A DNA stretch of 58,979 nt from Lachnospiraceae bacterium (GCA_014804655.1 JAAUZK010000033.1:12002-70980); one strand, 5' to 3'. Positions 21,425 to 29,699 are shown, numbered from the stretch's first letter. Translations and numbers: made by a program. Notes: a model not told the origin generated them from the sequence alone.

Positions 21425-22408
21425 ATGAATTATAAAGATTATGAAATCATTCAAGAAATATATGATGATTTGAAAATGGAACAGACATCACACTTGTCTG
21501 AACTGAATGAAAAGAAAATTGAAATCGATTCGATAGATACCTATTTGAATGGTCTTTTAAATAAAGAAGAAAGTGACCTTAAAGTATTTTTAGCAAGAAA
21601 GGTCGAGAATGTCTACGCGGATGTTATAGAACAAAACAAACAGAAGCGTGAAAAACTTGTTACAGAATGCGATGAGATAGAAAAACAGATACATTTGGAA
21701 AATAACAGGATTGAGCAATTAGAAAAAGTTCTGGCTGAAAAATCATTTATGCTTCACGTGAAACAACTTTCTATTTTAGATGTCCAAGAGAAGGAGCGTC
21801 AAAGAATCGCAAGAGATTTGCATGATACTTCGTTACAGAATTTGACTCATCTTGTTCATAAGGTAGAATTGAGTTCTCTTTATATTGATGACGATCCTGT
21901 GAAGGCTAAGCTGGAGCTTGCTACAGTTGGAAAAGGAATTCGTAAAGTTATTGAAGAAATCCGGAACAGTATATTTGATTTGCGTCCAATGTCTCTTGAT
22001 GATCTTGGGATAAAAGAAGCGATAGAAAAAATGCTTCATCTTTTAAATCAGGAAAAGCAGTTTCATATTGTAGAGGATATAGATGATATTAATATGTCAC
22101 ACTCTGTTCCTGCTACACAAGTTCTTTATCTTTCCATTTATCGTATTATTCAGGAATGTGTTCAAAACTCATTAAAACATTCCGGCGGAAACGAGATCAT
22201 TGTGAGATTAAAGGAGTTTGATTCGTTATATAAAATTATTGTTCAGGATAACGGAACAGGATTTGATCTAAGTGAGGCTGCAAAAAAAGAAAAACATTTT
22301 GGATTATCTGTAATAAAAGAAAGAGTATATTTTCTGGGTGGCAAGATTAATATTGATACACAGGACGGTACTTCTATAGAAATAGAAATTCCGAAAGTAA
22401 ATAGTTGA
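21425..22408 (+). CDS. Soluble DegS-like sensor histidine kinase
   Basis: A 327-residue kinase with no membrane segment. Residues about 1-115 are highly charged and predicted coiled coil, like the DegS sensor region. The HisKA_3 dimerisation domain contains ERQRIARDLHDTSLQNL with the phospho-acceptor His133. The ATP-binding domain carries RIIQECVQNSLKHSGG (N box) and DNGTGFD, then HFGLSVIKERV near 290. It would phosphorylate the NarL/FixJ-type regulator encoded 98 bp downstream. ATG 21425 is chosen because GGAG lies seven bases upstream. A parS-like sequence lies within the coding region at 21750. The input signal is unknown. Confidence 0.92.
   Translation: MNYKDYEIIQEIYDDLKMEQTSHLSELNEKKIEIDSIDTYLNGLLNKEESDLKVFLARKVENVYADVIEQNKQKREKLVTECDEIEKQIHLENNRIEQLEKVLAEKSFMLHVKQLSILDVQEKERQRIARDLHDTSLQNLTHLVHKVELSSLYIDDDPVKAKLELATVGKGIRKVIEEIRNSIFDLRPMSLDDLGIKEAIEKMLHLLNQEKQFHIVEDIDDINMSHSVPATQVLYLSIYRIIQECVQNSLKHSGGNEIIVRLKEFDSLYKIIVQDNGTGFDLSEAAKKEKHFGLSVIKERVYFLGGKINIDTQDGTSIEIEIPKVNS
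21750..21765. promoter_or_regulatory. parS-like site inside the histidine kinase gene
   Basis: TGCTTCACGTGAAACA matches the consensus parS palindrome TGTTTCACGTGAAACA at 15 of 16 positions, including the full central TTCACGTGAA. It lies about 3.9 kb before the two perfect sites. Presence within a coding region is normal for chromosomal parS in Bacillus-type genomes. Confidence 0.75.
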
Positions 22409-22506
22409 TATGAAATTGCTAAATGCAGATGACTGTATAGGGTAATAATAGTATAGGATTTAGTATATAAATATCTATTTATATTATGTAAAAAGTGAGG
22501 ATAATT

Positions 22507-23151
22507 ATGAAGACAAAAATTATGATTACTGATGATCACAATTTAATCAGAGAAGGTTTAAAACAGTTATTGGAATTCGACGGAAGTATGGAGATAATTT
22601 CCGAAGCATCCAATGGTGAAGAATGTCTTGATAAATTACAGGACGTGCTTCCTGATGTTTTACTCCTTGATATTAATATGCCTGAAAAAAACGGACTGGA
22701 AGTACTGGAGGAAATAAAGAAAAAGAAATATGAAATCAAAGTCTTGATATTAACTGTCCACAATGAATTGGAATATTTATTAAGGGCAGTTGATATCGGA
22801 GCTGATGGATATATATTGAAGGATTCTGAGTCGGCAGAATTAAAGAGGGCAATCAGTGCAGTGATGGCCGGTGAAAATTATATCCAGGCAAGTTTGATTC
22901 CGGCATTAAACAATCGGCTTGCAAATAGAGATATTGATAAAGATAAGATTGATTCCTTAACAGGAAGAGAATTAGAGGTATTGATTCAGGTCGCCAATGG
23001 AATGTTTAATAAAGAGATTGCGACTAATTTAAATATTAGTGAGAGAACAGTTAAAAATCATATTTCTAATATCTTTAAGAAGATAGATGTTTCAGATCGT
23101 ACACAGGCAGCAGTCTTTGCAATTAAAAATAATATTATTAAGCTTTTTTAG
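22507..23151 (+). CDS. NarL/FixJ-family response regulator
   Basis: A 214-residue regulator. The receiver domain has the acidic pair in ITDDHNLIREG, phospho-acceptor Asp55 in LLLDINMPEKNG, a Thr in LTVHNE and a Lys in ILKDSESAE. The C-terminal LuxR-type helix-turn-helix reads LTGRELEVLIQVANGMFNKE followed by SERTVKNHISNIFKKI. It is the partner of the kinase immediately upstream and resembles the DegU/VraR group. The ATG at 22507 follows GTGAGG by six bases. Targets cannot be read from this window; the flanking hydrolase and HAD genes are candidates by proximity only. Confidence 0.93.
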   Translation: MKTKIMITDDHNLIREGLKQLLEFDGSMEIISEASNGEECLDKLQDVLPDVLLLDINMPEKNGLEVLEEIKKKKYEIKVLILTVHNELEYLLRAVDIGADGYILKDSESAELKRAISAVMAGENYIQASLIPALNNRLANRDIDKDKIDSLTGRELEVLIQVANGMFNKEIATNLNISERTVKNHISNIFKKIDVSDRTQAAVFAIKNNIIKLF

Positions 23152-23161
23152 CAGAACATTT

Positions 23162-23827
23162 ATGCGTGCTGTGATCTTCGATATGTTTGAGACATTAATT
23201 ACTTTATATGAAAGTCCCATATATTTTGGCAGCGAGATTGCAAAAGATGTAGGGATTCCTGTAGAAGAATTTCTTTCAATGTGGCAGCCAACAGAATATG
23301 ATCGTTCTGTTGGCAAGATGAAATTTGAAGATGTTATGGAAAATATTCTTGGAAATTATCGTTGCTATTCTGAAAATCTTATTGAGCATGTCAAGCAAAA
23401 GCGGATCGATTCGAAGAAAGAAGCTTTTAGACATCTACATTCTGAGATTATTCCAATGCTTACAGAATTAAAGAATAAGAAAATATTGATTGGACTGATC
23501 AGCAATACTTTTTCCGAAGAAGAAATTGTAATCCGTGAAAGTTTATTATTTCCATATTTTGATGCTGTATTTCTATCTTCCGAACAAGGTATTTGTAAGC
23601 CCGATGAAGAAATTTTTTACAGATGTATGAGGGCTCTTTCTGTAGAAGCGGAAGAGTGTATATATGTTGGGGATGGTGGAAGTTGTGAATTAGAAGCTGC
23701 TCAGAAATTAGGAATGAAAGCGATTCAAGCTGTTTGGTATTTAAAACAAGGAACTTTACAGCCAACCGGACGAAATAAAAATTTTATAAATGTTGAAAGT
23801 CCACTTGATGTCTTACAGTATTTATAG
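23162..23827 (+). CDS. HAD-superfamily hydrolase
   Basis: A 221-residue HAD subfamily IA enzyme. Motif I is VIFDMFETL with nucleophile Asp7; the residue two positions later is Phe rather than the acid/base Asp of most phosphatases. Motif II is LISNTF, motif III a Lys in GICKPDEEIF, and motif IV VGDGGSCELEAA. The cap domain spans about residues 15-85. Members with this motif I include haloacid dehalogenase-like and some phosphatase-like proteins, so the substrate is open. It starts 10 bp after the response regulator stop, probably co-transcribed, and ends 33 bp before the IS target site. Confidence 0.85.
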   Translation: MRAVIFDMFETLITLYESPIYFGSEIAKDVGIPVEEFLSMWQPTEYDRSVGKMKFEDVMENILGNYRCYSENLIEHVKQKRIDSKKEAFRHLHSEIIPMLTELKNKKILIGLISNTFSEEEIVIRESLLFPYFDAVFLSSEQGICKPDEEIFYRCMRALSVEAEECIYVGDGGSCELEAAQKLGMKAIQAVWYLKQGTLQPTGRNKNFINVESPLDVLQYL

Positions 23828-23859
23828 ATTTTTCGATTTTGATATAAATATTAGTTTGT

Positions 23860-23868
23860 ATTATGATG
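23860..23868. repeat. Left target-site duplication of the IS element
   Basis: ATTATGATG directly abuts the left inverted repeat and is repeated exactly at 25578-25586. Confidence 0.93.
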
Positions 23869-23889
23869 CAATGTCAGTTAGTTAAGAAC
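23869..23889 (+). repeat. Left terminal inverted repeat of the IS
   Basis: 21 bases, an exact reverse complement of 25557-25577. Confidence 0.95.
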
Positions 23890-23971
23890 AAGACCTTGAT
23901 TCGTCATAGAGGTGTAACCTAATTTTCTCACTAATTTCAAAAAATATATTGACATAAACTTCAAAATGTGC

Positions 23972-24050
23972 GGCCGCCCTCGTTACTGATTGATTGTAAA
24001 GGTTACGAGGGCGGCCCTTTGGTCAGAAGATACTATTGCTTTTGACCAAA
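23972..24050 (+). promoter_or_regulatory. Two hairpins upstream of the transposase start
   Basis: The first pairs GGCCGCCCTCGT (23972-23983) with ACGAGGGCGGCC (24005-24016). The second pairs TTTGGTCA (24018-24025) with TGACCAAA (24043-24050), ending at the base before the GGAGG ribosome-binding site. Such structures in IS leaders can limit transposase expression from outside transcripts; that function is inferred. Confidence 0.65.
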
Positions 24051-24061
24051 GGAGGCACACT

Positions 24062-25386
24062 ATGACTAACCCTGAAAAGATCAAACAAATCCTGCTGTCT
24101 GAAATTGAAAAGATGAACCAGCACCGTGAGGACTTCTGCAGGCGCCCCGGAATTGATTTTACCCGTGACAGGAAAATCCCTTTCGATACGCTCCTGCATT
24201 TCCAGATTTCCATGGAAAGCGGCTCCGTCAACCATGAACTGCTCAAATATTTTCACTTCGATGCCGAAACGCCGTCGCTTTCTGCATTTTACCAGCAGCG
24301 TGACAAGCTTTCCGATGATGTTTTTCAGATACTTTTTTACAGCTTCAACAACTGCTTCAAACCGAAAGCCCTGCTAAAAGGCAGGTACCAGCTCCTCGCA
24401 TGTGACGGGTCAGGCTTTACCTTTACAAGAAACCCAATGGACACCGAAAGCTATTATAACCCGAGCGGGCGCTCTGAAAAAGGCTATAACCAGATGTACC
24501 TCGTTCCTTTGTATGATCTGCTGAATAAGGTTTATACCACGCAGTCATCCAGCCCATGCGGAAAAGAAATGAGTTCGCTGCATTATACGAACTGATCGAC
24601 AGACACACTCCTTGCAGCGGGACAATCCCTGTATTCATTGCCGACAGGGGTTTCCATGCCTACAATGTTTTTGCACATGCCATTGAGAACGGCGCCTTTT
24701 TTGTTATCCGGGCAACTGATGCAAAAATGAAGCGGCTTCTTGGCGGCGACCTTCCGGAAGAGGAGGCTTTTGACATCAGGGTAACAAGGCATCTTACAAA
24801 AAGCCATTCAAAAAAGAAATACCTGCATCCTGAATCGGCAGACCAGTACCGGTACATCTGTCAGGAGGTGGCTTTTGACTATTTCCCGGCGGAAGGATAT
24901 GGGGAATACGAAATATCCCTGCGTGTCCTCCGTTTTCCCATCGGGAACGGTACATATGAAAACATCATAACAAACCTTCCCGAAAACGAATTCCATGTGG
25001 AAGAAATCAAGGAAATATACCGCCTCAGGTGGGGCATTGAAACTTCATTCTGCACACTCAAACACGCAATAGCTGCCGTGAATTTCCACTCCAAAAGCAG
25101 GCGGATGATAACCCATGAGATATGGGCGAGACTCATACTTTTTAATTTCTGCTCTTACATAACAGGGCAGGTCACATTTGAGAAGCAGAAACGGAAGCAT
25201 ATCCATCAGGTTGATTTTTCGATTGCTTTCAAGACCTGCCGCCATTTTCTGCGGCTGCATTCCGGAGAAGAGCCGCCTGATGTGGAAGGTCTGATCAGAA
25301 AGCACACGCTTCCTGTCAGACCTTTCAGGAACTTTGCCCGCCAGCAAAGATTCCAAGTACCAGTCAGTTTTACATACCGCTTTTGA
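24062..25386 (+). pseudogene. IS4-family DDE transposase, broken by a -1 frameshift
   Basis: The 5' part starts at ATG 24062 behind AAAGGAGG and runs in one frame to about 24539; the rest continues in another frame to 25386. Adding one base after ACC near 24539 (restoring GAC, Asp) joins the halves as LNKVYTDAVIQPMRKRNEF, so a single missing base explains the break. The catalytic residues are all present: Asp in ACDGSGF, Asp in IADRGFHAYN and Glu in YRLRWGIETSFCTLK, the Y2R3E6K signature. As read, each half lacks part of the active site, so the element is probably inactive unless ribosomal slippage occurs. No slippery heptamer is evident. Confidence 0.9.
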
Positions 25387-25556
25387 CTGACAGAATCATT
25401 GTACCACATGGCAGGTGTTTTTAATACCTGCTTATTTGTCATACAATAAAACAAAAATACTGCGCAGCAAACGGCATTATACCCGCCGTTTGTTTCAAGG
25501 TTCATTCCCGAATGACACTTCACTCACATATTCAGACTGTTTATTCGATTTTCAAA

Positions 25557-25577
25557 GTTCTTAACTAACTGACATTG
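25557..25577 (-). repeat. Right terminal inverted repeat of the IS
   Basis: 21 bases, an exact reverse complement of 23869-23889. Confidence 0.95.
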
Positions 25578-25586
25578 ATTATGATG
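25578..25586. repeat. Right target-site duplication of the IS element
   Basis: ATTATGATG directly follows the right inverted repeat and equals the copy at 23860-23868. Confidence 0.93.
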
Positions 25587-25604
25587 TGTAACGTACATAG
25601 GACA

Positions 25605-25620
25605 TGTTTCACGTGAAACA
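25605..25620. promoter_or_regulatory. parS centromere site 1 (perfect)
   Basis: TGTTTCACGTGAAACA is identical to the consensus chromosomal parS palindrome, the nucleation site for ParB. It lies 715 bp before parA and 28 bp beyond the IS right end. Confidence 0.95.
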
Positions 25621-25663
25621 TTTAAAAATATTTACCTATATTTGGATTATGGACACAAGATAA

Positions 25664-25679
25664 TGTTTCACGTGAAACA
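25664..25679. promoter_or_regulatory. parS centromere site 2 (perfect)
   Basis: A second exact TGTTTCACGTGAAACA, 59 bp from the first. Paired sites so close should nucleate a ParB spreading complex together. Confidence 0.95.
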
Positions 25680-25708
25680 AATTAACCCAAGATATTGTGA
25701 ACCAATTC

Positions 25709-25748
25709 CGTGAAACATTTTTTTATGATATATTTTGAGCGTGAAACA
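25709..25748. promoter_or_regulatory. Two parS half-sites
   Basis: CGTGAAACA occurs at 25709-25717 and 25740-25748, each lacking the left half of the palindrome. Their start-to-start spacing is 31 bp. They may be decayed parS sites or weak accessory contacts. Confidence 0.5.
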
Positions 25749-25972
25749 TTTAAAATTTATCTTATTTTTAAAATAAATTCATGGGTGTATTGTTTTATTT
25801 TCTTGAGATATTCATAGCATTACGAAATAAATGTGCCATACCGAATTTCCTCTTTTGATAAAATCTGATTGCGTTGATATTATCATTTGTTGTTATAAGA
25901 ACAATCTTTTGAAGCGAAAGTAACTAATGAATGCGGATATACAATTAAATCTGACATATACGATATCCAGCA

Positions 25973-26118
25973 TCGGATAATATGCAGTTGTCATAAGGAC
26001 CGTTGGAAAACGCCGGCACTTAGCGAGGTTATGAGTTGCTCTGCAACTCACGAGCTTAGTACCGTTGCGTTTGGAATCGAGCGAAAGCGCGTCCTTAGGA
26101 TAACTGCATATTGTCCGA
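25973..26118. repeat. 146-bp imperfect palindrome between parS and parA
   Basis: The 27-base arms at 25974-26000 and 26091-26117 are reverse complements at 24 of 27 positions. Inside is a perfect GAGTTGC-TCT-GCAACTC hairpin (26033-26049) flanked by a second, imperfect stem around ACTTAGC/GCTTAGT. The rest of the 733-bp stretch 25587-26319 holds the parS sites and no gene I can support. The element could be a non-autonomous mobile element or a structured RNA. Confidence 0.6.
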
Positions 26119-26183
26119 CGCGTCCGAATTAGCCATACTCTATCATCCACAAACAGTAACGTAATATATTTAAATCTTTTCAA

Positions 26184-26199
26184 ATTTCCACGTGGAACA
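26184..26199. promoter_or_regulatory. Degenerate parS-like palindrome upstream of parA
   Basis: ATTTCCACGTGGAACA keeps the central CCACGTGG palindrome and matches consensus parS at 12 of 16 positions. It lies 121 bp before the parA start codon, where ParB binding could influence parAB expression. Confidence 0.45.
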
Positions 26200-26319
26200 A
26201 ATTCCTATAGATTATCCTTTCAATTAGTGATATAATCGTAAACGGACAGAAAAATAGAAATGATTTCGGAGAGAAACGTTTTGTCGAAATACAAAACGAA
26301 AGGCAGAGGAAAAACAAGT

Positions 26320-27087
26320 ATGGGAAGAACGATTGCGATTGCAAATCAAAAAGGAGGAGTCGGGAAAACAACCACTTCTATTAACTTATCCGCATCACTG
26401 GCGGAGAAAGGAAAAAAAGTATTAGTAATTGACACAGACCCACAGGGCAATACGACCAGCGGATTCGGTGTTGAGAAGAATGATTTGGAAAATACTATTT
26501 ATGAACTGATCTTAGGAGAATGTTCCATCAATGAATGTATTTTATGTGATGTCATTCCGAATGTGTCAGTTATTCCGTCTAACGTTAATCTGGCAGCGGC
26601 TGAGATTGAGTTGATCGGAGTTGATAAGAAAGAATACATATTAAAGAATGAAGTAGACTGGATTAAGGACAAGTATGATTTTATTATTATAGATTGTCCA
26701 CCGTCACTGAATCTGCTTACAATCAATTCTATGACTACGGCTGATTCAGTGCTTGTTCCGATTCAATGTGAGTATTATGCATTGGAAGGTTTAAGCCAAT
26801 TGATCCATACCGTTAATTTGGTGAAAGAGAGATTGAACCCTGATCTGGATATGGAAGGTGTTGTATTTACAATGTATGATTCCAGAACGAATCTTTCCAT
26901 GCAGGTAGTAGAAAATGTTAAAAACCATTTTAAACAGAATGTATATAATACTGTAATACCCAGAAATATTAGATTAGCGGAAGCACCCAGCTACGGAATG
27001 CCGATCAGTACATACGATCCGAAGTCCGCAGGTGCAGAGGCATATATGTTACTTGCGGATGAAGTGATAAACAGAAAGGGTGTATAA
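26320..27087 (+). CDS. parA: Chromosome-partitioning ATPase ParA/Soj
   Basis: A 255-residue ParA-type ATPase with the deviant Walker A QKGGVGKTTT (10-19; signature Lys11 and Lys16), Walker A' VIDTDPQGNTTSGFG near 36-50 and Walker B IIIDCPPSL near 121. With ParB and parS it positions and separates replicated origins, and Soj-type ParA proteins also regulate DnaA. The ATG at 26320 follows AGAGGA by nine bases and yields the family N-terminus; an earlier in-frame ATG at 26260 adds 20 unconserved residues. parB starts three bases after its stop. Confidence 0.97.
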   Translation: MGRTIAIANQKGGVGKTTTSINLSASLAEKGKKVLVIDTDPQGNTTSGFGVEKNDLENTIYELILGECSINECILCDVIPNVSVIPSNVNLAAAEIELIGVDKKEYILKNEVDWIKDKYDFIIIDCPPSLNLLTINSMTTADSVLVPIQCEYYALEGLSQLIHTVNLVKERLNPDLDMEGVVFTMYDSRTNLSMQVVENVKNHFKQNVYNTVIPRNIRLAEAPSYGMPISTYDPKSAGAEAYMLLADEVINRKGV

Positions 27088-27090
27088 GAT

Positions 27091-27981
27091 ATGGCTGCAA
27101 AAAGAGGTTTAGGTAAAGGATTGGACGCGATCATTCCTTCAGGTAATGTAAATACAGCTCCGTCAAAAACATCGACAGATCAGGCAAACGATAAGGGTCC
27201 TGAGACAATTGTTAAAATCACACAGGTTGAGCCTAACAGGGAACAGCCCAGAAAAAATTTTGATGAAGATGCATTGCAGGAATTAGCAGATTCTATCAAA
27301 CAGTTCGGACTCTTACAACCTATCTTGGTTCAAGACAGAAAGACATATTACGAGATCATAGCCGGCGAACGTCGCTGGCGCGCAGCCAAGCTGGCGGGAT
27401 TAAAAGAAGTTCCGGTTATTATTCGTGATTATACTGAGCAGGAGATCGTGGAGATTTCTCTGATTGAGAATATCCAGAGAGAAGATTTAAATCCTATTGA
27501 AGAGGCGCAGGCATATAAGAGACTTCTGACGGAATTTAATCTGAAACAGGATGAAGTCGCGGAGAGGGTGTCTAAGAGCAGAACCGCTGTTACGAATTCC
27601 ATGAGACTTCTGAAATTATGTGATGAAGTGAAGCAGATGATTATAGATGATATGCTTTCCACCGGTCATGCGAGAGCATTGATTACGATTGAAGATCCGG
27701 AACAGCAGTACACGATCGCGCAGAAGATATTTGATGAAAAGCTGAGTGTGCGTGATGTGGAGAAGCTTGTTAAGAATTTGAACAAGCCGGAAAAACCTAA
27801 GAAAGAAGTTTCGGAAGATAAGAGTCTGGAAATTATTTATCAGGATCTAGCCGAAAAATTGAAGCAGACACTTGGAACTAAAGTAGAGATTTCTTCTAAA
27901 GGAAACGGAACAGGAAAGATAGAGATAGAATTCTACAATCACGATGATCTGGATAGAATTACGGAGTTGCTTTCCAGATAG
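27091..27981 (+). CDS. parB: Chromosome-partitioning protein ParB/Spo0J
   Basis: A 296-residue ParB. It starts KRGLGKGLDAIIP (the ParA-stimulating tail), then the CTPase N-domain with QPRKNFDEDAL and the GERRWRAAKLAG arginine patch near 91-102, the ENIQREDLNPIEEAQAY block near 125, a helix-turn-helix region near 150-175 that reads parS, and a C-terminal dimerisation domain. It binds the parS sites listed here and spreads as CTP-dependent clamps. It is co-transcribed with parA, three bases apart. Confidence 0.97.
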   Translation: MAAKRGLGKGLDAIIPSGNVNTAPSKTSTDQANDKGPETIVKITQVEPNREQPRKNFDEDALQELADSIKQFGLLQPILVQDRKTYYEIIAGERRWRAAKLAGLKEVPVIIRDYTEQEIVEISLIENIQREDLNPIEEAQAYKRLLTEFNLKQDEVAERVSKSRTAVTNSMRLLKLCDEVKQMIIDDMLSTGHARALITIEDPEQQYTIAQKIFDEKLSVRDVEKLVKNLNKPEKPKKEVSEDKSLEIIYQDLAEKLKQTLGTKVEISSKGNGTGKIEIEFYNHDDLDRITELLSR

Positions 27982-28067
27982 TTTTGACAGATCGTGAACG
28001 AAGGTTTGTCATGAATAGTTAGAAGTTGAGCACAAGCGATAAATGTATATAGAAAGGTACGAAACCG

Positions 28068-28589
28068 ATGAATTATAATTTACTGGAAGAGATAGGCGTA
28101 GGAAATTTAGATCTGACATATTTGTTTATTGCTGCGTTTGCTTTAATCCTTATATTGTTAATTGTTACGATTGTTCAGACGATCAGGATCGGTAAGCTGT
28201 CTAAGAGATATAAGAAATTTATGTCAGGTAAAACTGCTAAAAGTCTAGAGCAGGATATAGAGGGTATTTTTGAAGATAATAAATTCATTAAAGCAGCGAC
28301 GGAAAAGAATCGTAAGGATATTCTGGCACTATATCGAAAACTGGAGAGTGCTTTTCAGAAAGTCGGTATTGTCAAATATGATGCCTTCAACCAGATGGGT
28401 GGACAGCTCAGCTTTTCACTGGCGCTTCTGGATGAGAATGATAATGGATTTATTTTGAATTCTGTGCACAGTGCGGAGGGTTGTTATTCGTATACGAAAG
28501 AGATTAAGAACGGTCTGTGCGAAATTTCTTTAGGTGATGAAGAGAAGAAGGCTCTGGATATTGCAATGAATATTGCATTAGAGGATTAG
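28068..28589 (+). CDS. DUF4446 family membrane-anchored protein
   Basis: A 173-residue protein with one N-terminal transmembrane helix (about 19-38, IAAFALILILLIVTIVQTI), a charged helical stretch, then a domain beginning VGIVKYDAFNQMGGQLSFSLALLDENDNGFILNSVHS, the DUF4446 hallmark. The family's function is unknown, but it commonly follows parB in Clostridia, as here (86 bp gap), so a link with chromosome segregation or the cell envelope is an inference. The ATG follows AGAAAGG. Confidence 0.85.
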   Translation: MNYNLLEEIGVGNLDLTYLFIAAFALILILLIVTIVQTIRIGKLSKRYKKFMSGKTAKSLEQDIEGIFEDNKFIKAATEKNRKDILALYRKLESAFQKVGIVKYDAFNQMGGQLSFSLALLDENDNGFILNSVHSAEGCYSYTKEIKNGLCEISLGDEEKKALDIAMNIALED

Positions 28590-28610
28590 GGGGCAATAGA
28601 ATAAGAAACC

Positions 28611-29660
28611 ATGAAACGATGTAAGGTTGATGATTTGACGGGAATAGAAATACTGGCGAAGGATGTTTTCACACCGGAATATCAGGTACTCCTTTCCGTA
28701 GGAATGCAGTTGAAACAGGAGTATATTGAGAAGCTCAAAGAACTTGAGATTAAGGAAGTGTATATCAGGGAAAAGGAGCAGCCGGATACTAAGATGGTTG
28801 TAATCCTTAGAGAAGAAGTCGAAGAGGCCTTTAAATTTAAAGTAAGAGATATTTTGGAAAAACACACTTATCGCCATAATGATAATTTGGAAGAAATTTG
28901 TCAGATGGCAGATCGCATCATCACAAATATTCTTGAAGAAGATAAGGTTGTGGAACAGATCTATGACCTGAAAGAAAGAAGCTCCGACATATATGACCAT
29001 TCGATCAGTATATGCAGCCTTGCGACTGTCGTGGCGCTGCGAATGAAGCTTCCGCAACGAACAGTACATGACATTGGTGTCAGTTGTTTACTTCATGATC
29101 TTGGACTCCGATATATGACGATTGATTATGCAGACAGAGATCTTGAAGAATTATCGGAAATAGAGTACGCGGAATATAAGAAGCATCCGATATATGGTTA
29201 TTCGGCACTACGAGGTGAAAATTGGATTTCCAATGAGAGCAAAAATATGATATTATATCACCATGAGCGTATTGACGGATCGGGATATCCGCTTAAGTCA
29301 ACAGATATTTCAGTGGAATGCCGTATTGTGCAGGTCTGTGATGCATTTGACGAAATGATCTGCGGAATCGGCTGTAAGAGCGTTAAGGTTCACGAAGCGG
29401 TAGAGTATTTGAAAGAAAATAAAAATATAAAATTCGACGGTAAAATTGTCGATATCTTTTTAGAGTTTACCGCCGTATATCCGGCCGGTTCCAGAGTCAG
29501 GACAAATGAAGGTGAGACTGGAGCTGTGTTGTACCAGAATAAAGAATTTCCGGACAGACCGGTTATTCGAATCATCAAGGATAAAGATGGTAAGAATGTA
29601 GACAGGGTTATGGACCTTTCAGAGAGTAACAACGTATATATTGAGGAAGTATTAGATTAA
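28611..29660 (+). CDS. HD-GYP domain phosphodiesterase
   Basis: A 349-residue cytoplasmic protein. Residues 1-100 form an N-terminal region with no recognised sensor; the HD-GYP domain follows with His162-Asp163 (HDLGL) and HHERIDGSGYP starting at His217, the hallmark of enzymes that hydrolyse cyclic di-GMP. A short beta-rich C-terminal region (TNEGETGAVLYQNKEFPDRPVI, near 300) is common to this group. No receiver domain is present. It lies 21 bp after the DUF4446 gene and 39 bp before serS, suggesting one transcript. Activity on c-di-GMP is inferred from motifs. Confidence 0.88.
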   Translation: MKRCKVDDLTGIEILAKDVFTPEYQVLLSVGMQLKQEYIEKLKELEIKEVYIREKEQPDTKMVVILREEVEEAFKFKVRDILEKHTYRHNDNLEEICQMADRIITNILEEDKVVEQIYDLKERSSDIYDHSISICSLATVVALRMKLPQRTVHDIGVSCLLHDLGLRYMTIDYADRDLEELSEIEYAEYKKHPIYGYSALRGENWISNESKNMILYHHERIDGSGYPLKSTDISVECRIVQVCDAFDEMICGIGCKSVKVHEAVEYLKENKNIKFDGKIVDIFLEFTAVYPAGSRVRTNEGETGAVLYQNKEFPDRPVIRIIKDKDGKNVDRVMDLSESNNVYIEEVLD

Positions 29661-29699
29661 AGTTATGCGCAGAAAACATGCGCAGAAATGAGGGACATT

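Larger units (their letters stand above)
23869..25577 (+). mobile_element. IS4-family insertion sequence, 1709 bp
   Basis: The element has perfect 21-bp terminal inverted repeats (23869-23889, beginning CAATGTCAGTTAGTTAAGAA, and 25557-25577) and a perfect 9-bp direct duplication outside them, so both ends are certain. It encodes one DDE transposase, split by a frameshift, with the IS4-type Y-x2-R-x3-E-x6-K block. Size and duplication length fit the IS4 family; the subgroup is not resolved. Its codon use is more GC-rich than the AT-rich neighbourhood, a sign of transfer. It sits between the HAD gene and the parS/parAB region, 28 bp from the first parS site. Confidence 0.95.

Noticed and set aside
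23949..23972. Promoter of the IS transposase at TTGACA
   Set aside because: No acceptable -10 hexamer follows at 16-18 bases; the position is occupied by the GC-rich hairpin.
25974..26117. CRISPR array or CRISPR-like repeat
   Set aside because: The repeats are inverted, not direct and regularly spaced; no cas genes are present anywhere in the window.
25893..26183. Minus-strand reading frame of 96 codons between parS and parA
   Set aside because: It runs through the palindromic element, has no ribosome-binding site and no protein-like composition.
20150..28000. Prophage or genomic island around the IS
   Set aside because: Only one IS is present; there are no integrase, structural or lysis genes, and core genes continue on both sides.
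29641..29699. T-box leader for serS
   Set aside because: The 39-bp gap is too short and lacks a T-box sequence or specifier stem.
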